Assembly (NCBI GenBank): GCA_034180045.1
Contig: JAXFOY010000024.1
Coordinates: 25,456 to 89,455, forward strand
Source of the DNA: Eubacterium_B sp034180045
GTDB lineage: Bacteria > Bacillota > Clostridia > Peptostreptococcales > Anaerovoracaceae
Direction of reading: 5' to 3'
DNA length: 64,000 bases
A program made the translations under genes and the position numbers. The first letter of the stretch is position 1, and every line of letters begins with the position of its first letter. Of this stretch, positions 18,326 to 26,447 are shown piece by piece. The notes under the pieces were generated by a model. That model saw only the letters and a program-made list of their open reading frames with translations, ran no database searches and had not been told where the DNA came from.

Positions 18326-18793
18326 ATGTTGGAAATAGGAACAAAAGCACCTGATTTTACACTTACAGATCAGAACGGAGATTTACGTTCACTTGCGGAA
18401 TTTCGCGGGCGGAAGGTGATTTTATATTTTTATCCTAAGGATATGACTGCCGGATGCACTAAACAGGCGTGCGGATTTGGGGAACTTTATCCGCAGATAA
18501 GGGAAAGGGGCGCGATTGTCATAGGGGTTAGCAAAGACAGTGTTAAGTCGCACAAAAAGTTTTCAGACACATATCATTTGCCTTTTACTTTGCTTTCGGA
18601 CACTGAACATCAGGTTATCGAGGCTTATGATGCATGGAAAGAAAAGAAGAATTACGGCAAGGTTTATATGGGAACGGTTCGTACTACATATTTAATCGAC
18701 GAAGCCGGAATTATTATCAAAGCAAACGACAAAGTCAAGGCGGCAAATAATCCTGGTGAAATGCTTCGTGAGCTTGAATCTGCCGACGAATAG
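18326..18793 (+). CDS. bcp: Thioredoxin-dependent peroxiredoxin, BCP/PrxQ type
   Basis: It reduces hydrogen peroxide and organic hydroperoxides. At 155 residues it has the BCP layout: APDFTLTDQNG, the peroxidatic Cys44 in MTAGCTKQACGF, and the resolving Cys49 five residues later, the spacing of atypical two-Cys BCP. The start has AAGGATGGGGGG upstream. The next gene, yaaA, starts 18 bases after the stop, so peroxide defence genes are probably cotranscribed. Confidence 0.94.
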   Translation: MLEIGTKAPDFTLTDQNGDLRSLAEFRGRKVILYFYPKDMTAGCTKQACGFGELYPQIRERGAIVIGVSKDSVKSHKKFSDTYHLPFTLLSDTEHQVIEAYDAWKEKKNYGKVYMGTVRTTYLIDEAGIIIKANDKVKAANNPGEMLRELESADE

Positions 18794-18811
18794 GACAGGT
18801 AGGTGAGATGG

Positions 18812-19600
18812 TTGAAGATTATTATTTCTCCGGCAAAGAAGATGGTTGAGGACTGTGAAAGCATAGCTACTCCGACAAAGCCGAGCCTCATAAGCGAAGC
18901 GCGCAAAGTCGGAGATTTCGTGCGCACGCTTTCCTTTGCAGATCAAACTGCGCTTTGGGGCTGCAATGAGAAAATCGCCGAACTTAATGCCGAAAGATTC
19001 AAGACGATGGAATTTGACAACGGAAAGACTCCGGCGATTTTGGCTTATGAGGGAATACAGTATCAGTATATGGCACCCGTTGTGTTTGAGGATGGGGAAT
19101 TTGATTATGTGCAGGAGAATGTGAGGATATTGTCCGCATTATATGGAGTGCTCAGACCTCTTGACGGCATTTCCCCATATAGGCTTGAAATGCAGGCAAA
19201 GGCGAAAGTGAACGGTTGCAAGGATTTATATGAGTTTTGGGGAGAAAAGCTGTATAAGGAAATTCTTGATGAAAGCAGAATAATTATAAACTTGGCTTCC
19301 AAGGAGTACTCCAAGTGCATAGAGAAGTTCTTGCAGCCTGAGGATAGATTTATCACTTGCGTATTTGGGGAAAAAGAAATCACCTCGCAAAGCGATAGTA
19401 GCGGATGCGGTGACTGCCGGATTGTTCAAAAAGGCGTTTATGCCAAGATGGCAAGAGGCGAAATGGTAAGATTTTTAGCTTCTGTTAAAGCTAAATCTCC
19501 CGAGGACTTAAAGGCATTTAATTCGCTGGGCTATGTTTTCGATAAAGGACTTTCAACCGACGATAAATATATTTTTATTAAGCAAAGCCAGGTAATGTAG
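18812..19600 (+). CDS. yaaA: YaaA family peroxide-stress protein
   Basis: YaaA limits peroxide damage in E. coli by lowering free intracellular iron. The characteristic start KIIISPAKKM is present, followed by the family segment YEGIQYQYM and the C-terminal FNSLGYVFDKGLSTDDKYIFIK. I choose TTG at 18812 because family members begin M(x)KIIISPAKKM and an AGGTGAG site lies just upstream; a GTG at 18803 would add three residues. It directly follows the BCP-type peroxiredoxin, in line with a shared role. Confidence 0.92.
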   Translation: MKIIISPAKKMVEDCESIATPTKPSLISEARKVGDFVRTLSFADQTALWGCNEKIAELNAERFKTMEFDNGKTPAILAYEGIQYQYMAPVVFEDGEFDYVQENVRILSALYGVLRPLDGISPYRLEMQAKAKVNGCKDLYEFWGEKLYKEILDESRIIINLASKEYSKCIEKFLQPEDRFITCVFGEKEITSQSDSSGCGDCRIVQKGVYAKMARGEMVRFLASVKAKSPEDLKAFNSLGYVFDKGLSTDDKYIFIKQSQVM

Positions 19601-19710
19601 CAAGACTACGGTTTGATTATTAAAAATGGAAAAGACTGAATAACTTTCATGTAAAATAATAAAAGTTTGAAGAATATGTAAACTTAATACAAATAATTAA
19701 ACTTATGTAG

Positions 19711-19716
19711 TATAAT
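19711..19716 (+). promoter_or_regulatory. -10 box for the nitroreductase-like gene
   Basis: A perfect TATAAT about 38 bp before the start codon. The best -35 at 17-base spacing is only TACAAA (19688-19693), so the promoter is moderate. Confidence 0.45.
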
Positions 19717-19753
19717 TAAATAAGGTAAGGTGTTTAATGAAAAGGAGCTTGCG

Positions 19754-20620
19754 ATGGAATATATGAGATTTTTTAGAGATACTATAATGAAGAGGCAGTC
19801 GTGCAGGAAGTTTTTGGATGAAGAAATCGGAATTGAGGAATTGGTTGAAGTAAGTCGTGTATACGATTCTTTAGACAGATTGATTCCGGAGATAAAGACG
19901 GAAATAAAATTTGCCGATGGTAAGATTGGAACTAAACTGGGCGACAGTGTCGGTTACAACGGCTATTCGATTCAGGCTCCGCAGTATATCATTTTGATGT
20001 CTGAGGTGAAGGAGGGATATCTTGAGAATGCAGGATACCTTGCTCAGGCTATGACCCTTAAGCTGACGGACCAGGGAATTGCTGCTTGCTGGCTGACGGT
20101 AAACGACTCGGATCGGGTTAAGGCTGCTGCGGATTTAGATATTGATTTGGAAGTTGTATGCGTGATTGGCCTGGGCTATCGAGATAAAGAAACAAAAGAG
20201 ATTAGACTTGATATAGTCAGTCCGTCAAATGTAAGCATGACGAAAAGAGAGATGCATGCTGCGCCTAAGATAAGCTTGGAATCTTTGTTATTTGATAAAA
20301 AGTATGGTAAGGCGTTTAACAAAGAAGAGCTTTACACGGAACTGGAAGATGCTTTGCTCGCAATAAGTCATGCACAATCGTTTTTCAACAGACAGCCGTA
20401 CAGAGTAATAGTTGGAGACAGCGCCGTTTATCTTGTGGGTATTGAGGATGAGATGACAGGCGAAAAGGATATGCATTTGAACTACGGTATCGTTATGTTT
20501 AACTTTGTCGCTGTGCTCGGCTCGCTTAGGGCAGAGGCTCCGAAGTGGAGTTTTGCAGCTCCCGAAACGGATTTGGGATTACCTGAAGATGTCAGATATG
20601 TAGCAAAGTGCAAAATCTAA
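19754..20620 (+). CDS. Nitroreductase family protein
   Basis: A flavin-dependent oxidoreductase-like protein of the putative TM-nitroreductase type (288 residues). The N-terminal IMKRQSCRKFLDEEI segment is the FMN-binding RxSxRxF motif, and QAPQYIILMSE plus GIAACWLTV fit the nitroreductase core. The protein looks like two half-domains, the second more divergent. Substrate unknown. I start at the ATG at 19754 with AAAAGGAG six bases upstream; a GTG at 19730 is less likely. A strong terminator follows, so it is monocistronic. Confidence 0.82.
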   Translation: MEYMRFFRDTIMKRQSCRKFLDEEIGIEELVEVSRVYDSLDRLIPEIKTEIKFADGKIGTKLGDSVGYNGYSIQAPQYIILMSEVKEGYLENAGYLAQAMTLKLTDQGIAACWLTVNDSDRVKAAADLDIDLEVVCVIGLGYRDKETKEIRLDIVSPSNVSMTKREMHAAPKISLESLLFDKKYGKAFNKEELYTELEDALLAISHAQSFFNRQPYRVIVGDSAVYLVGIEDEMTGEKDMHLNYGIVMFNFVAVLGSLRAEAPKWSFAAPETDLGLPEDVRYVAKCKI

Positions 20621-20671
20621 ATATATTTAAGTGAATTATTCTGATATAATTTAATACAAATTCGGTCGATT

Positions 20672-20713
20672 AAACCGCTGAAACAATGTAATTACAATGT
20701 TTGGCGGTTTTTT
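20672..20713 (+). terminator. Rho-independent terminator
   Basis: AAACCGCTGAAACA pairs with TGTTTGGCGGTTT around an AT-rich loop, followed by a T run. It ends the nitroreductase gene and insulates the riboswitch operon. Confidence 0.85.
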
Positions 20714-20789
20714 ATATAGATGCGAATATCTGAGCCTGAGGGAGTTTTATATAAGGATTAAATGAGTTAGATGTAACTGACGATAGTTG

Positions 20790-20818
20790 TTGAAAAGGAG
20801 TTAGTTTTGTGATACTAT
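20790..20818 (+). promoter_or_regulatory. Promoter of the cobalamin-riboswitch operon
   Basis: TTGAAA (20790-20795), a 17-base spacer and TACTAT (20813-20818) preceded by a TGA extended -10. It lies just upstream of the riboswitch, as expected. Confidence 0.75.
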
Positions 20819-20840
20819 AAACACGAAATAGAATAATATG

Positions 20841-20977
20841 AAAATATTTGCGACGGGAAGCAGGTGAAAAACCTGCACGGTACCGCCACTGTGATACAGA
20901 GAAGTGTTCATATGCCACCTATTAGGGGAAGGCGAATATGTTTGTTGAAGTTAAGTCAGGAGACCGGCATATATTTT
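20841..20977 (+). promoter_or_regulatory. Cobalamin (adenosylcobalamin-class) riboswitch
   Basis: The aptamer is clear: GGGAAGCAGGTGAAAAACC, then CGGTACCGCCACTGTGA, and the B12 box AAGTCAGGAGACCGGC at 20953-20968. Flanking AAAATAT and ATATTTT can form the closing P1 stem. A terminator lies about 90 bases downstream, so B12 binding probably favours premature termination and represses the transporter operon. Confidence 0.95.
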
Positions 20978-21067
20978 GCACCGTAAACTCTACGGAATAT
21001 AGAGGGTGTGGATGAATACCAGTATATTGAAGCATGCCTTGCACATATACTTTATTTTGTTTAGTTA

Positions 21068-21094
21068 GCCACCGCTCATGCAGTGGTTTTTTTA
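21068..21094 (+). terminator. Expression-platform terminator of the cobalamin riboswitch
   Basis: CCAC...GTGG with an inner GC/GC pair and a short loop, followed by seven T residues, lies between aptamer and the first transporter gene. It is the likely B12-controlled terminator. Confidence 0.75.
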
Positions 21095-21127
21095 TTTACT
21101 ATATTTATCTAATGGAGGAAGTCTAAG

Positions 21128-22762
21128 ATGATTAAGAACAAAGGTAGGAAGCTCGCCGCTCTGGCTCTGTCTACTATGCTCGTTGCAGCTGTAGCTTTGA
21201 CCGGCTGCGGAGATAAGGGTAAAGAGTCGACAAAGACGGAAGATAAGTCCATAGAAAGGCTTAAGAGCAAGGAAGAGGTTCGAATTGCAGTTAGTTCTGC
21301 GGGAGATAATTTTGACCCTTGTATGGGATGGGGGCAGTATGGAAATCCTCTGATGCAGAGTAAGCTCATGTCCATAAATTCCGGAAAAATAGAAAACGAT
21401 CTTGCTACTGAATATAAGGTTAGCGATGACGGTTTGTCCTGGACATTTAAGATAAGAGACGATGTCAAATTCCATGACGGAAAAAAACTGACAGCAAAAG
21501 ATATAGCTTTCACATTTAACAAAACAAAGTCACTGTCAAGCCCTATAGATTTGACAAACATGCAGGAGGCGGTTGCGGTGGACGACACAACTGTTGAATT
21601 TAAGATGACAGCGCCTTTCTCCTGCTTCCTTAATACAACCGCGACTTTGGGAATTGTTCCGGAGCACGCATACAAGGACACAAATGAATATACTAAAAAG
21701 CCTATAGGAAGCGGACCTCTCAAATTTGTTCAGTACAATGATAAGCAGCAGCTTATACTTGAGAGAAACGACGATTATTATGGCAAAAAAATGAACTTCA
21801 AAAAAGTAGTTTTGCTTAATATGACATCAGACGCGGCATATGCAGCTCTGAAATCAGGTGATGTTGATGTTGCAATAACAAACGAAGCCGCTGCACAGAA
21901 AAAACTTGACGGATTTAAGGTCGTTGAGGCGGAGACATATGACTACAGAGTTATATCCATGCCGAGCATAAAGGAAGGTACAGCTGAGACAGGCGAAAAG
22001 ATAGGTAATCCGGTGACAAGTGACAAAGCGATCAGAAAAGCGCTTGCTGTCGGTATTGACAGAAAGAACCTTATCAAAAATGTACTTTACGGATATGGCG
22101 AGCCTATATTTGATACATTCAGCAAATTTGAATGGGGTCTTGGCGAAGAAACAAAGGATTTCAAGGATGCAGATATAGAGGCGGCAAAGAAGATTCTTGA
22201 TGAAGCAGGCTGGATTGAGAAAAACGGAGTTAGAGAAAAAGACGGCGTTAAAGCCGAATTTACACTGATGTATGGCGCATCTGATTTGGGAAGACAGGCA
22301 ATCGCAAACGGATTTACAGAAGAAGCAAAGAAGCTTGGTATTATCGTAAAACCTGAAGGTCTTGACTGGGATGAAATCGAGAAGAGAGGTAAGACTGACA
22401 GCTGTGTGCTGGGCGGCGGCGTTAACAATCCTATGAAGATTGCAACTTTATACTCATCTAAGTTTGCAAAACAAATCGGATGGAATAATTTGGGTGTTTA
22501 TGAAAATTCCAAAACAGATGAACATATTAAGAAAGCTATAGAGGCTACAACTCAGGAAGCGGCATATGCTGAATGGAAAAAGGCTCTGTGGGACGGAGAG
22601 AATGGCGGAAGTATATTGGGAGATACATCATATATTCCTATTTGCTATGTAAAGCATTTATTCTTTGTAAGAGAGGGTCTTGACATCGTAGACCCGGGTA
22701 TCCAGGCACACGACCACGGACTTGCAATAACATGGAATGTTACAAATTGGGACTATAAGTAA
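21128..22762 (+). CDS. Family-5 ABC substrate-binding lipoprotein under B12 control
   Basis: The extracytoplasmic binding component of a peptide/nickel (Opp/Dpp/Nik) type ABC importer. It has a basic-hydrophobic signal and the lipobox LTGC with Cys27 as lipid-anchored residue, followed by a polar linker. The mature part is a family-5 solute-binding protein (SWTFKIRDDVKFHDGKKLTAKDIAFTF region). Family members bind peptides, sugars, nickel or metal chelates. Because it is the first gene behind a cobalamin riboswitch, the ligand is probably cobalt, a cobalt chelate or a B12-related compound; this is inference. TGGAGGAAG precedes the ATG. Confidence 0.92.
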   Translation: MIKNKGRKLAALALSTMLVAAVALTGCGDKGKESTKTEDKSIERLKSKEEVRIAVSSAGDNFDPCMGWGQYGNPLMQSKLMSINSGKIENDLATEYKVSDDGLSWTFKIRDDVKFHDGKKLTAKDIAFTFNKTKSLSSPIDLTNMQEAVAVDDTTVEFKMTAPFSCFLNTTATLGIVPEHAYKDTNEYTKKPIGSGPLKFVQYNDKQQLILERNDDYYGKKMNFKKVVLLNMTSDAAYAALKSGDVDVAITNEAAAQKKLDGFKVVEAETYDYRVISMPSIKEGTAETGEKIGNPVTSDKAIRKALAVGIDRKNLIKNVLYGYGEPIFDTFSKFEWGLGEETKDFKDADIEAAKKILDEAGWIEKNGVREKDGVKAEFTLMYGASDLGRQAIANGFTEEAKKLGIIVKPEGLDWDEIEKRGKTDSCVLGGGVNNPMKIATLYSSKFAKQIGWNNLGVYENSKTDEHIKKAIEATTQEAAYAEWKKALWDGENGGSILGDTSYIPICYVKHLFFVREGLDIVDPGIQAHDHGLAITWNVTNWDYK

Positions 22763-22805
22763 ATTAACGATTAATTTACACAAGATGCAAACAGGAGATT
22801 GAAAG

Positions 22806-23792
22806 ATGAATAAGACACTAAAATATGTGCTGCAATCGATATTAAAAGCGGTATCTCTGATAGTTGCAGTATCTATTCTGACCTTTGTCTTAGCAGAGCT
22901 TTCACCGATAGATCCAATAAGGGCTTATGTCGGCGCAGAAAGCGGCGTAAGCCAAGAACAACAAGCATTGATTGCAGAGCGCTGGGGGCTTAACGAGCCC
23001 CCGGTGACTCGTTTTTGCAAGTGGGGAAACGCACTAATACATGGAGATTTCGGTGATTCTCAGCTTTATCACAGACCGGTTCTGGAAGTTATTAAACTGG
23101 CTGCCGGAAATTCTTTTATACTTATGTCGGTATCATGGATATTGTCAGGAATTTTTGGATTTTTATTAGGGATATTGGCGGCAGCATATAGGGACAGATG
23201 GCTTGACAAAGCGGTTAGAACTTTTTGCTATATACTGTCATCCACCCCTACTTTCTGGGTAGGAATCATATTTTTGCTGGTATTCAGCGTGTCGCTGGGA
23301 TGGTTCCCTATTGGAATGTCAACGCCTATAGGTGCAATTAACTCGGATGTAAGTATACTGGAAAAAATTCATCATATGATTTTACCGGCATTGACCCTCA
23401 GTATTACCGGAGTCGCGAGTCTGGCAATGTATACTCGTGAAGAGATGGTTAAGGTTTTCAATTCAGAGTATGCTTTGTTTGCTAAGGCAAGAGGAGAGAG
23501 CACCGGGGAGATTATCAAAAGACACGGATTAAGAAACATATTACTTCCGGCCGTAACCATACAGTTCGCCTCCTTAAGCGAATTATTCGGAGGCTCGGTT
23601 CTGGCAGAAAATGTATTCTCATACGCAGGACTTGGCGGTGTTACACTCGAAGCGGGAGTAAAGGGAGACTTGCCTTTGCTGCTCGGTATTACTATCATCA
23701 CGTCTGTAGTAGTATTTTTAGGCAATATGATTGCAAATCTGTTATATCCTGTGATTGATCCGAGGATTAAGGAGGGAATACATGGAATTTAA
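22806..23792 (+). CDS. ABC transporter permease, DppB/NikB type
   Basis: The first inner-membrane subunit of the B12-controlled importer. It has an N-terminal membrane helix, the conserved DPIRAYVGAESG region and about six predicted transmembrane segments. The ATPase-contacting EAA-like loop is visible as YALFAKARGESTGEIIKRHGLRNILLPA. The 328-residue length is usual. An AACAGGAGATTG site precedes the ATG. The 3' end overlaps the next permease gene by 11 bases. Confidence 0.93.
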   Translation: MNKTLKYVLQSILKAVSLIVAVSILTFVLAELSPIDPIRAYVGAESGVSQEQQALIAERWGLNEPPVTRFCKWGNALIHGDFGDSQLYHRPVLEVIKLAAGNSFILMSVSWILSGIFGFLLGILAAAYRDRWLDKAVRTFCYILSSTPTFWVGIIFLLVFSVSLGWFPIGMSTPIGAINSDVSILEKIHHMILPALTLSITGVASLAMYTREEMVKVFNSEYALFAKARGESTGEIIKRHGLRNILLPAVTIQFASLSELFGGSVLAENVFSYAGLGGVTLEAGVKGDLPLLLGITIITSVVVFLGNMIANLLYPVIDPRIKEGIHGI

Positions 23793-24633
23793 TAATACAT
23801 TGAATGAAAGTCGCTTCTTTAATTTGAGGACAAAGACACTGGCAGAGATTATTTTCGGAATCGCTGTTGTTATTTTGGTTATGATATTCGGTCTAAGTAT
23901 GAGTGAAGATGCTTATGGAGTTGTATTTTCCGAGAGGTCCTTGGCTCCATCGGCAAGCCACTGGTTCGGAACGGACTGGTTGGGAAGAGATATGCTGGCA
24001 AGAACAATTAGGGGCATGACGACGAGTATACAGATAGGACTGTTTGCATCTCTAATCAGTTCTGTTATAGCAATTATTTTGGGAACTCTGGCAGCAACAA
24101 AGGGGAAAAAGACAGACGGATTTATATTATGGCTTATAGACCTTTTTCAGGGAAAGCCACATCTGATTTTCCTTATGTTCATATCCATACTGGTAGGTAA
24201 GGGAATAAAAGGAATTTTGATAGGTGTTGCGGTAACGCACTGGACGAGCTTGGCACGAATTGTCAGAGCGGAAATTTTGTCGCTGAAAACGAATCAGTAC
24301 ATTTTGACAGCGGAGAAGTTGGGAACCGGTAAGTTTCAGATTGCCGTAAAGCATATAATTCCGCACGTAATGCCACAGTTTTTTGTCGGGTTAATACTTT
24401 TATTTCCGCACGCTATTTTGCACGAGGCATCGCTCACGTTCTTGGGATTCGGTATTCCTGCGGAGGAACCCGCAATCGGGGTTATACTGTCTGAATCCAT
24501 GCGTTATCTGACTCAGGGTATGTGGTGGCTTGCAGTGCTTCCGGGGCTTTTTCTATTATTCATGGTTCTAATCATAGATGCCATCGGAAACGGTCTCAAG
24601 AAAATGTTAGATCCTAAGACGGGTCAGGAATAG
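23782..24633 (+). CDS. ABC transporter permease, DppC/NikC type
   Basis: The second membrane subunit, with the family motif HWFGTDWLGRDMLART near residue 60 and an EAA loop (YILTAEKLGTGKFQIAVKHIIPHVMP). About six hydrophobic segments are seen. I start at the ATG at 23782, preceded by AAGGAGGG, giving 283 residues; a TTG at 23755 would add nine atypical residues. It overlaps the upstream permease and is followed 12 bases later by the first ATPase. Confidence 0.92.
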   Translation: MEFNNTLNESRFFNLRTKTLAEIIFGIAVVILVMIFGLSMSEDAYGVVFSERSLAPSASHWFGTDWLGRDMLARTIRGMTTSIQIGLFASLISSVIAIILGTLAATKGKKTDGFILWLIDLFQGKPHLIFLMFISILVGKGIKGILIGVAVTHWTSLARIVRAEILSLKTNQYILTAEKLGTGKFQIAVKHIIPHVMPQFFVGLILLFPHAILHEASLTFLGFGIPAEEPAIGVILSESMRYLTQGMWWLAVLPGLFLLFMVLIIDAIGNGLKKMLDPKTGQE

Positions 24634-24645
24634 AGGTGATTTACG

Positions 24646-25503
24646 ATGGATAAACAGCTTAATATGGAGCCTCTCTTGAAAGTAAAGGATTTCAGTGTGT
24701 CTTTCAGGATGTATGAAAAAGGTCTGCGCAGGAAAATAAGCCGGGGCGTAAAGAATCTAAGTCTGGAACTGAACAAGGGAGAAATTCTGGCAGTCGTAGG
24801 TTCATCAGGAAGCGGAAAGAGCCTTTTGGCTCATGGAATCTTGGACATATTGCCGTATAATGCCATAGTAGGCGGGGAGATATACTATAAGGGGGAACTT
24901 ATGACCCCAAAGATTATGAAAGACAAAAGAGGTAAGGATATGGCAATTGTGCCTCAATCCATCGCCTACTTGGACCCGCTATCAAAGATAAAAAAACAGG
25001 TATTTGAAACATCTTCAAGAACCGACTATGAAGAAGTTTTTGAGAAATTCGGTTTGAGTGTTGAGGATGGTGATAAATACCCTTTCCAACTCTCGGGAGG
25101 TATGGCAAGACGTGCTCTTGTTATGACTGCGGCAATATCTCCGGCAGAGCTTATAATTGCGGACGAGCCTACTCCGGGCTTAAGTCCGAAACTTGCACAC
25201 GAAATTCTACAGATGTTCAGAGACATGGCAAATGAAGGCAAGGGAGTTTTGATAATTACTCATGATATAGATCTTGTCTGCGAAATTGCGGATAAAATAG
25301 CGATATTCCACGATGGCACAATACTTGAGACGACAACCGTAGAGAATTTTATCAAAGGCGGAGAGCACATCAAACACCCGTATTGCAGAGCTTTGTGGGA
25401 TGCATTACCACAGAACAACTTTACACCCCTTGATGCAGATGAAATAAATCGAATCTGTATGGAGGCGGAAAATTCGATACAGACAGAAAGTGAGAGCAAG
25501 TGA
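24646..25503 (+). CDS. ABC transporter ATP-binding protein, DppD/NikD type
   Basis: One of two nucleotide-binding subunits. It has Walker A GSSGSGKSLLAH, a Q-loop in VPQSIAYLDPLS, the signature LSGGMARRALVM, Walker B ELIIADEPTPGLS (glutamate present) and the H-loop ITHDIDLVCE. The 285 residues include a short C-terminal tail after HPYCRALWDALP that fits the oligopeptide/dipeptide transporter C-terminal region. The stop overlaps the next ATPase start (TGATG). Confidence 0.93.
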   Translation: MDKQLNMEPLLKVKDFSVSFRMYEKGLRRKISRGVKNLSLELNKGEILAVVGSSGSGKSLLAHGILDILPYNAIVGGEIYYKGELMTPKIMKDKRGKDMAIVPQSIAYLDPLSKIKKQVFETSSRTDYEEVFEKFGLSVEDGDKYPFQLSGGMARRALVMTAAISPAELIIADEPTPGLSPKLAHEILQMFRDMANEGKGVLIITHDIDLVCEIADKIAIFHDGTILETTTVENFIKGGEHIKHPYCRALWDALPQNNFTPLDADEINRICMEAENSIQTESESK

Positions 25504-26108
25504 TGTTAGAAGCAAAGCATATAAGTTTCGGATATACCAAAGATGAGTTGATTTTGGAAGATATAAGTTTAAGCTTTGGGGACAATGAAATTGTAGGCAT
25601 AATCGGACCTTCAGGATGTGGAAAGAGCACTTTTTCGAGAATCATCGCAGGATACTTAAAGCCTGCAAAGGGAAGGGTGTTTTTTGACGGAAAACCGCTC
25701 CCTAAAAAAGGATATTCGCCGATTCAGCTTATATACCAGCACCCTGAAAACGCCGTAAATCCTAAGTGGAAAATGCATCAAATCCTCGAAGAGGGCGGAG
25801 AGATAGACGATGAAACCTTATCAAAGCTGGGAATAAAAAAAGATTGGCTTACAAGATGGCCATCGGAACTCAGCGGTGGGGAACTTCAGCGGTTTTGCAT
25901 AGCAAGAGCTCTCGGCAAAGAAACCAAATATTTAATCGCCGATGAAATGACAACCATGCTTGACGCAATTACGCAGGCATCCATATGGGAAGTGGTCGTG
26001 GCTCAAGTGAGAGAACGAAATATGGGCATGATTGTAGTTACACATAACCACGCTCTAGCTGACAGAATATGCGACAGAATAATTGATTTTGAGAAGCTGA
26101 TAAAATAG
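25503..26108 (+). CDS. ABC transporter ATP-binding protein, DppF/NikE type (short)
   Basis: The second nucleotide-binding subunit, with Walker A GPSGCGKSTFSR, signature LSGGELQRFCIARALG, Walker B YLIADEMTTMLDAITQ and H-loop VVTHNHALADRICD. At 201 residues it is much shorter than NikE/DppF proteins (usually about 250-320) and stops just after the H-loop, without the C-terminal extension. It keeps all catalytic motifs, so it is probably functional. The ATG at 25503 overlaps the preceding stop; a GTG at 25500 is also possible. It ends the operon at a terminator. Confidence 0.9.
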   Translation: MLEAKHISFGYTKDELILEDISLSFGDNEIVGIIGPSGCGKSTFSRIIAGYLKPAKGRVFFDGKPLPKKGYSPIQLIYQHPENAVNPKWKMHQILEEGGEIDDETLSKLGIKKDWLTRWPSELSGGELQRFCIARALGKETKYLIADEMTTMLDAITQASIWEVVVAQVRERNMGMIVVTHNHALADRICDRIIDFEKLIK

Positions 26109-26124
26109 TATAGGGTATTTATTT

Positions 26125-26153
26125 AGGGAGATAAGAGAGCTTATCTCTCTTTT
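26125..26153 (+). terminator. Terminator of the B12-controlled transporter operon
   Basis: AGGGAGATAAG pairs with CTTATCTCTCT around a four-base loop and ends in TTTT. Confidence 0.8.
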
Positions 26154-26447
26154 ACATATCATAAGGAAAATCAAATATCAAGGAATAAAACACGAACTAT
26201 ATCGTGCAAGATAACTAAAAATGTTAGCGGATTAGGCGTTTTTTTACAAATACAGTGACAATGAACGCTAAAAAGCTTGGCATAAATGTTGACGATGGTT
26301 TTTAGTGATAGTATTGTTATTGTATCGATAAATGAAGTGAATTTTGGTTTGATTTCGGCAAGGTGAAGTTTATTTGATATAAAACTTTTGTGCGGAATAA
26401 ATAAAGTGGCGGCAAAACATTTTGAGCGAGCGAAAGGATGAGCGACA
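26154..26447. other. Intergenic leader before the purine island
   Basis: This stretch holds no gene. It contains a small hairpin (CACGA/TCGTG near 26193-26208), a weak stem ending in seven T residues near 26235-26247, and a promoter at 26289-26317. I looked for a purine riboswitch and did not find the conserved loop sequences. The leader from the promoter to the start codon is about 120 bases and otherwise featureless. Confidence 0.5.
26289..26317 (+). promoter_or_regulatory. Promoter of the adenine-deaminase operon
   Basis: TTGACG (26289-26294), a 17-base spacer and TATTGT (26312-26317), about 130 bp before the first start codon. Confidence 0.55.

Noticed and set aside
26154..26280. Purine riboswitch before the deaminase operon
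   Set aside because: The location is suggestive, but the conserved purine-aptamer junction and loop sequences are absent; only minor hairpins are present.
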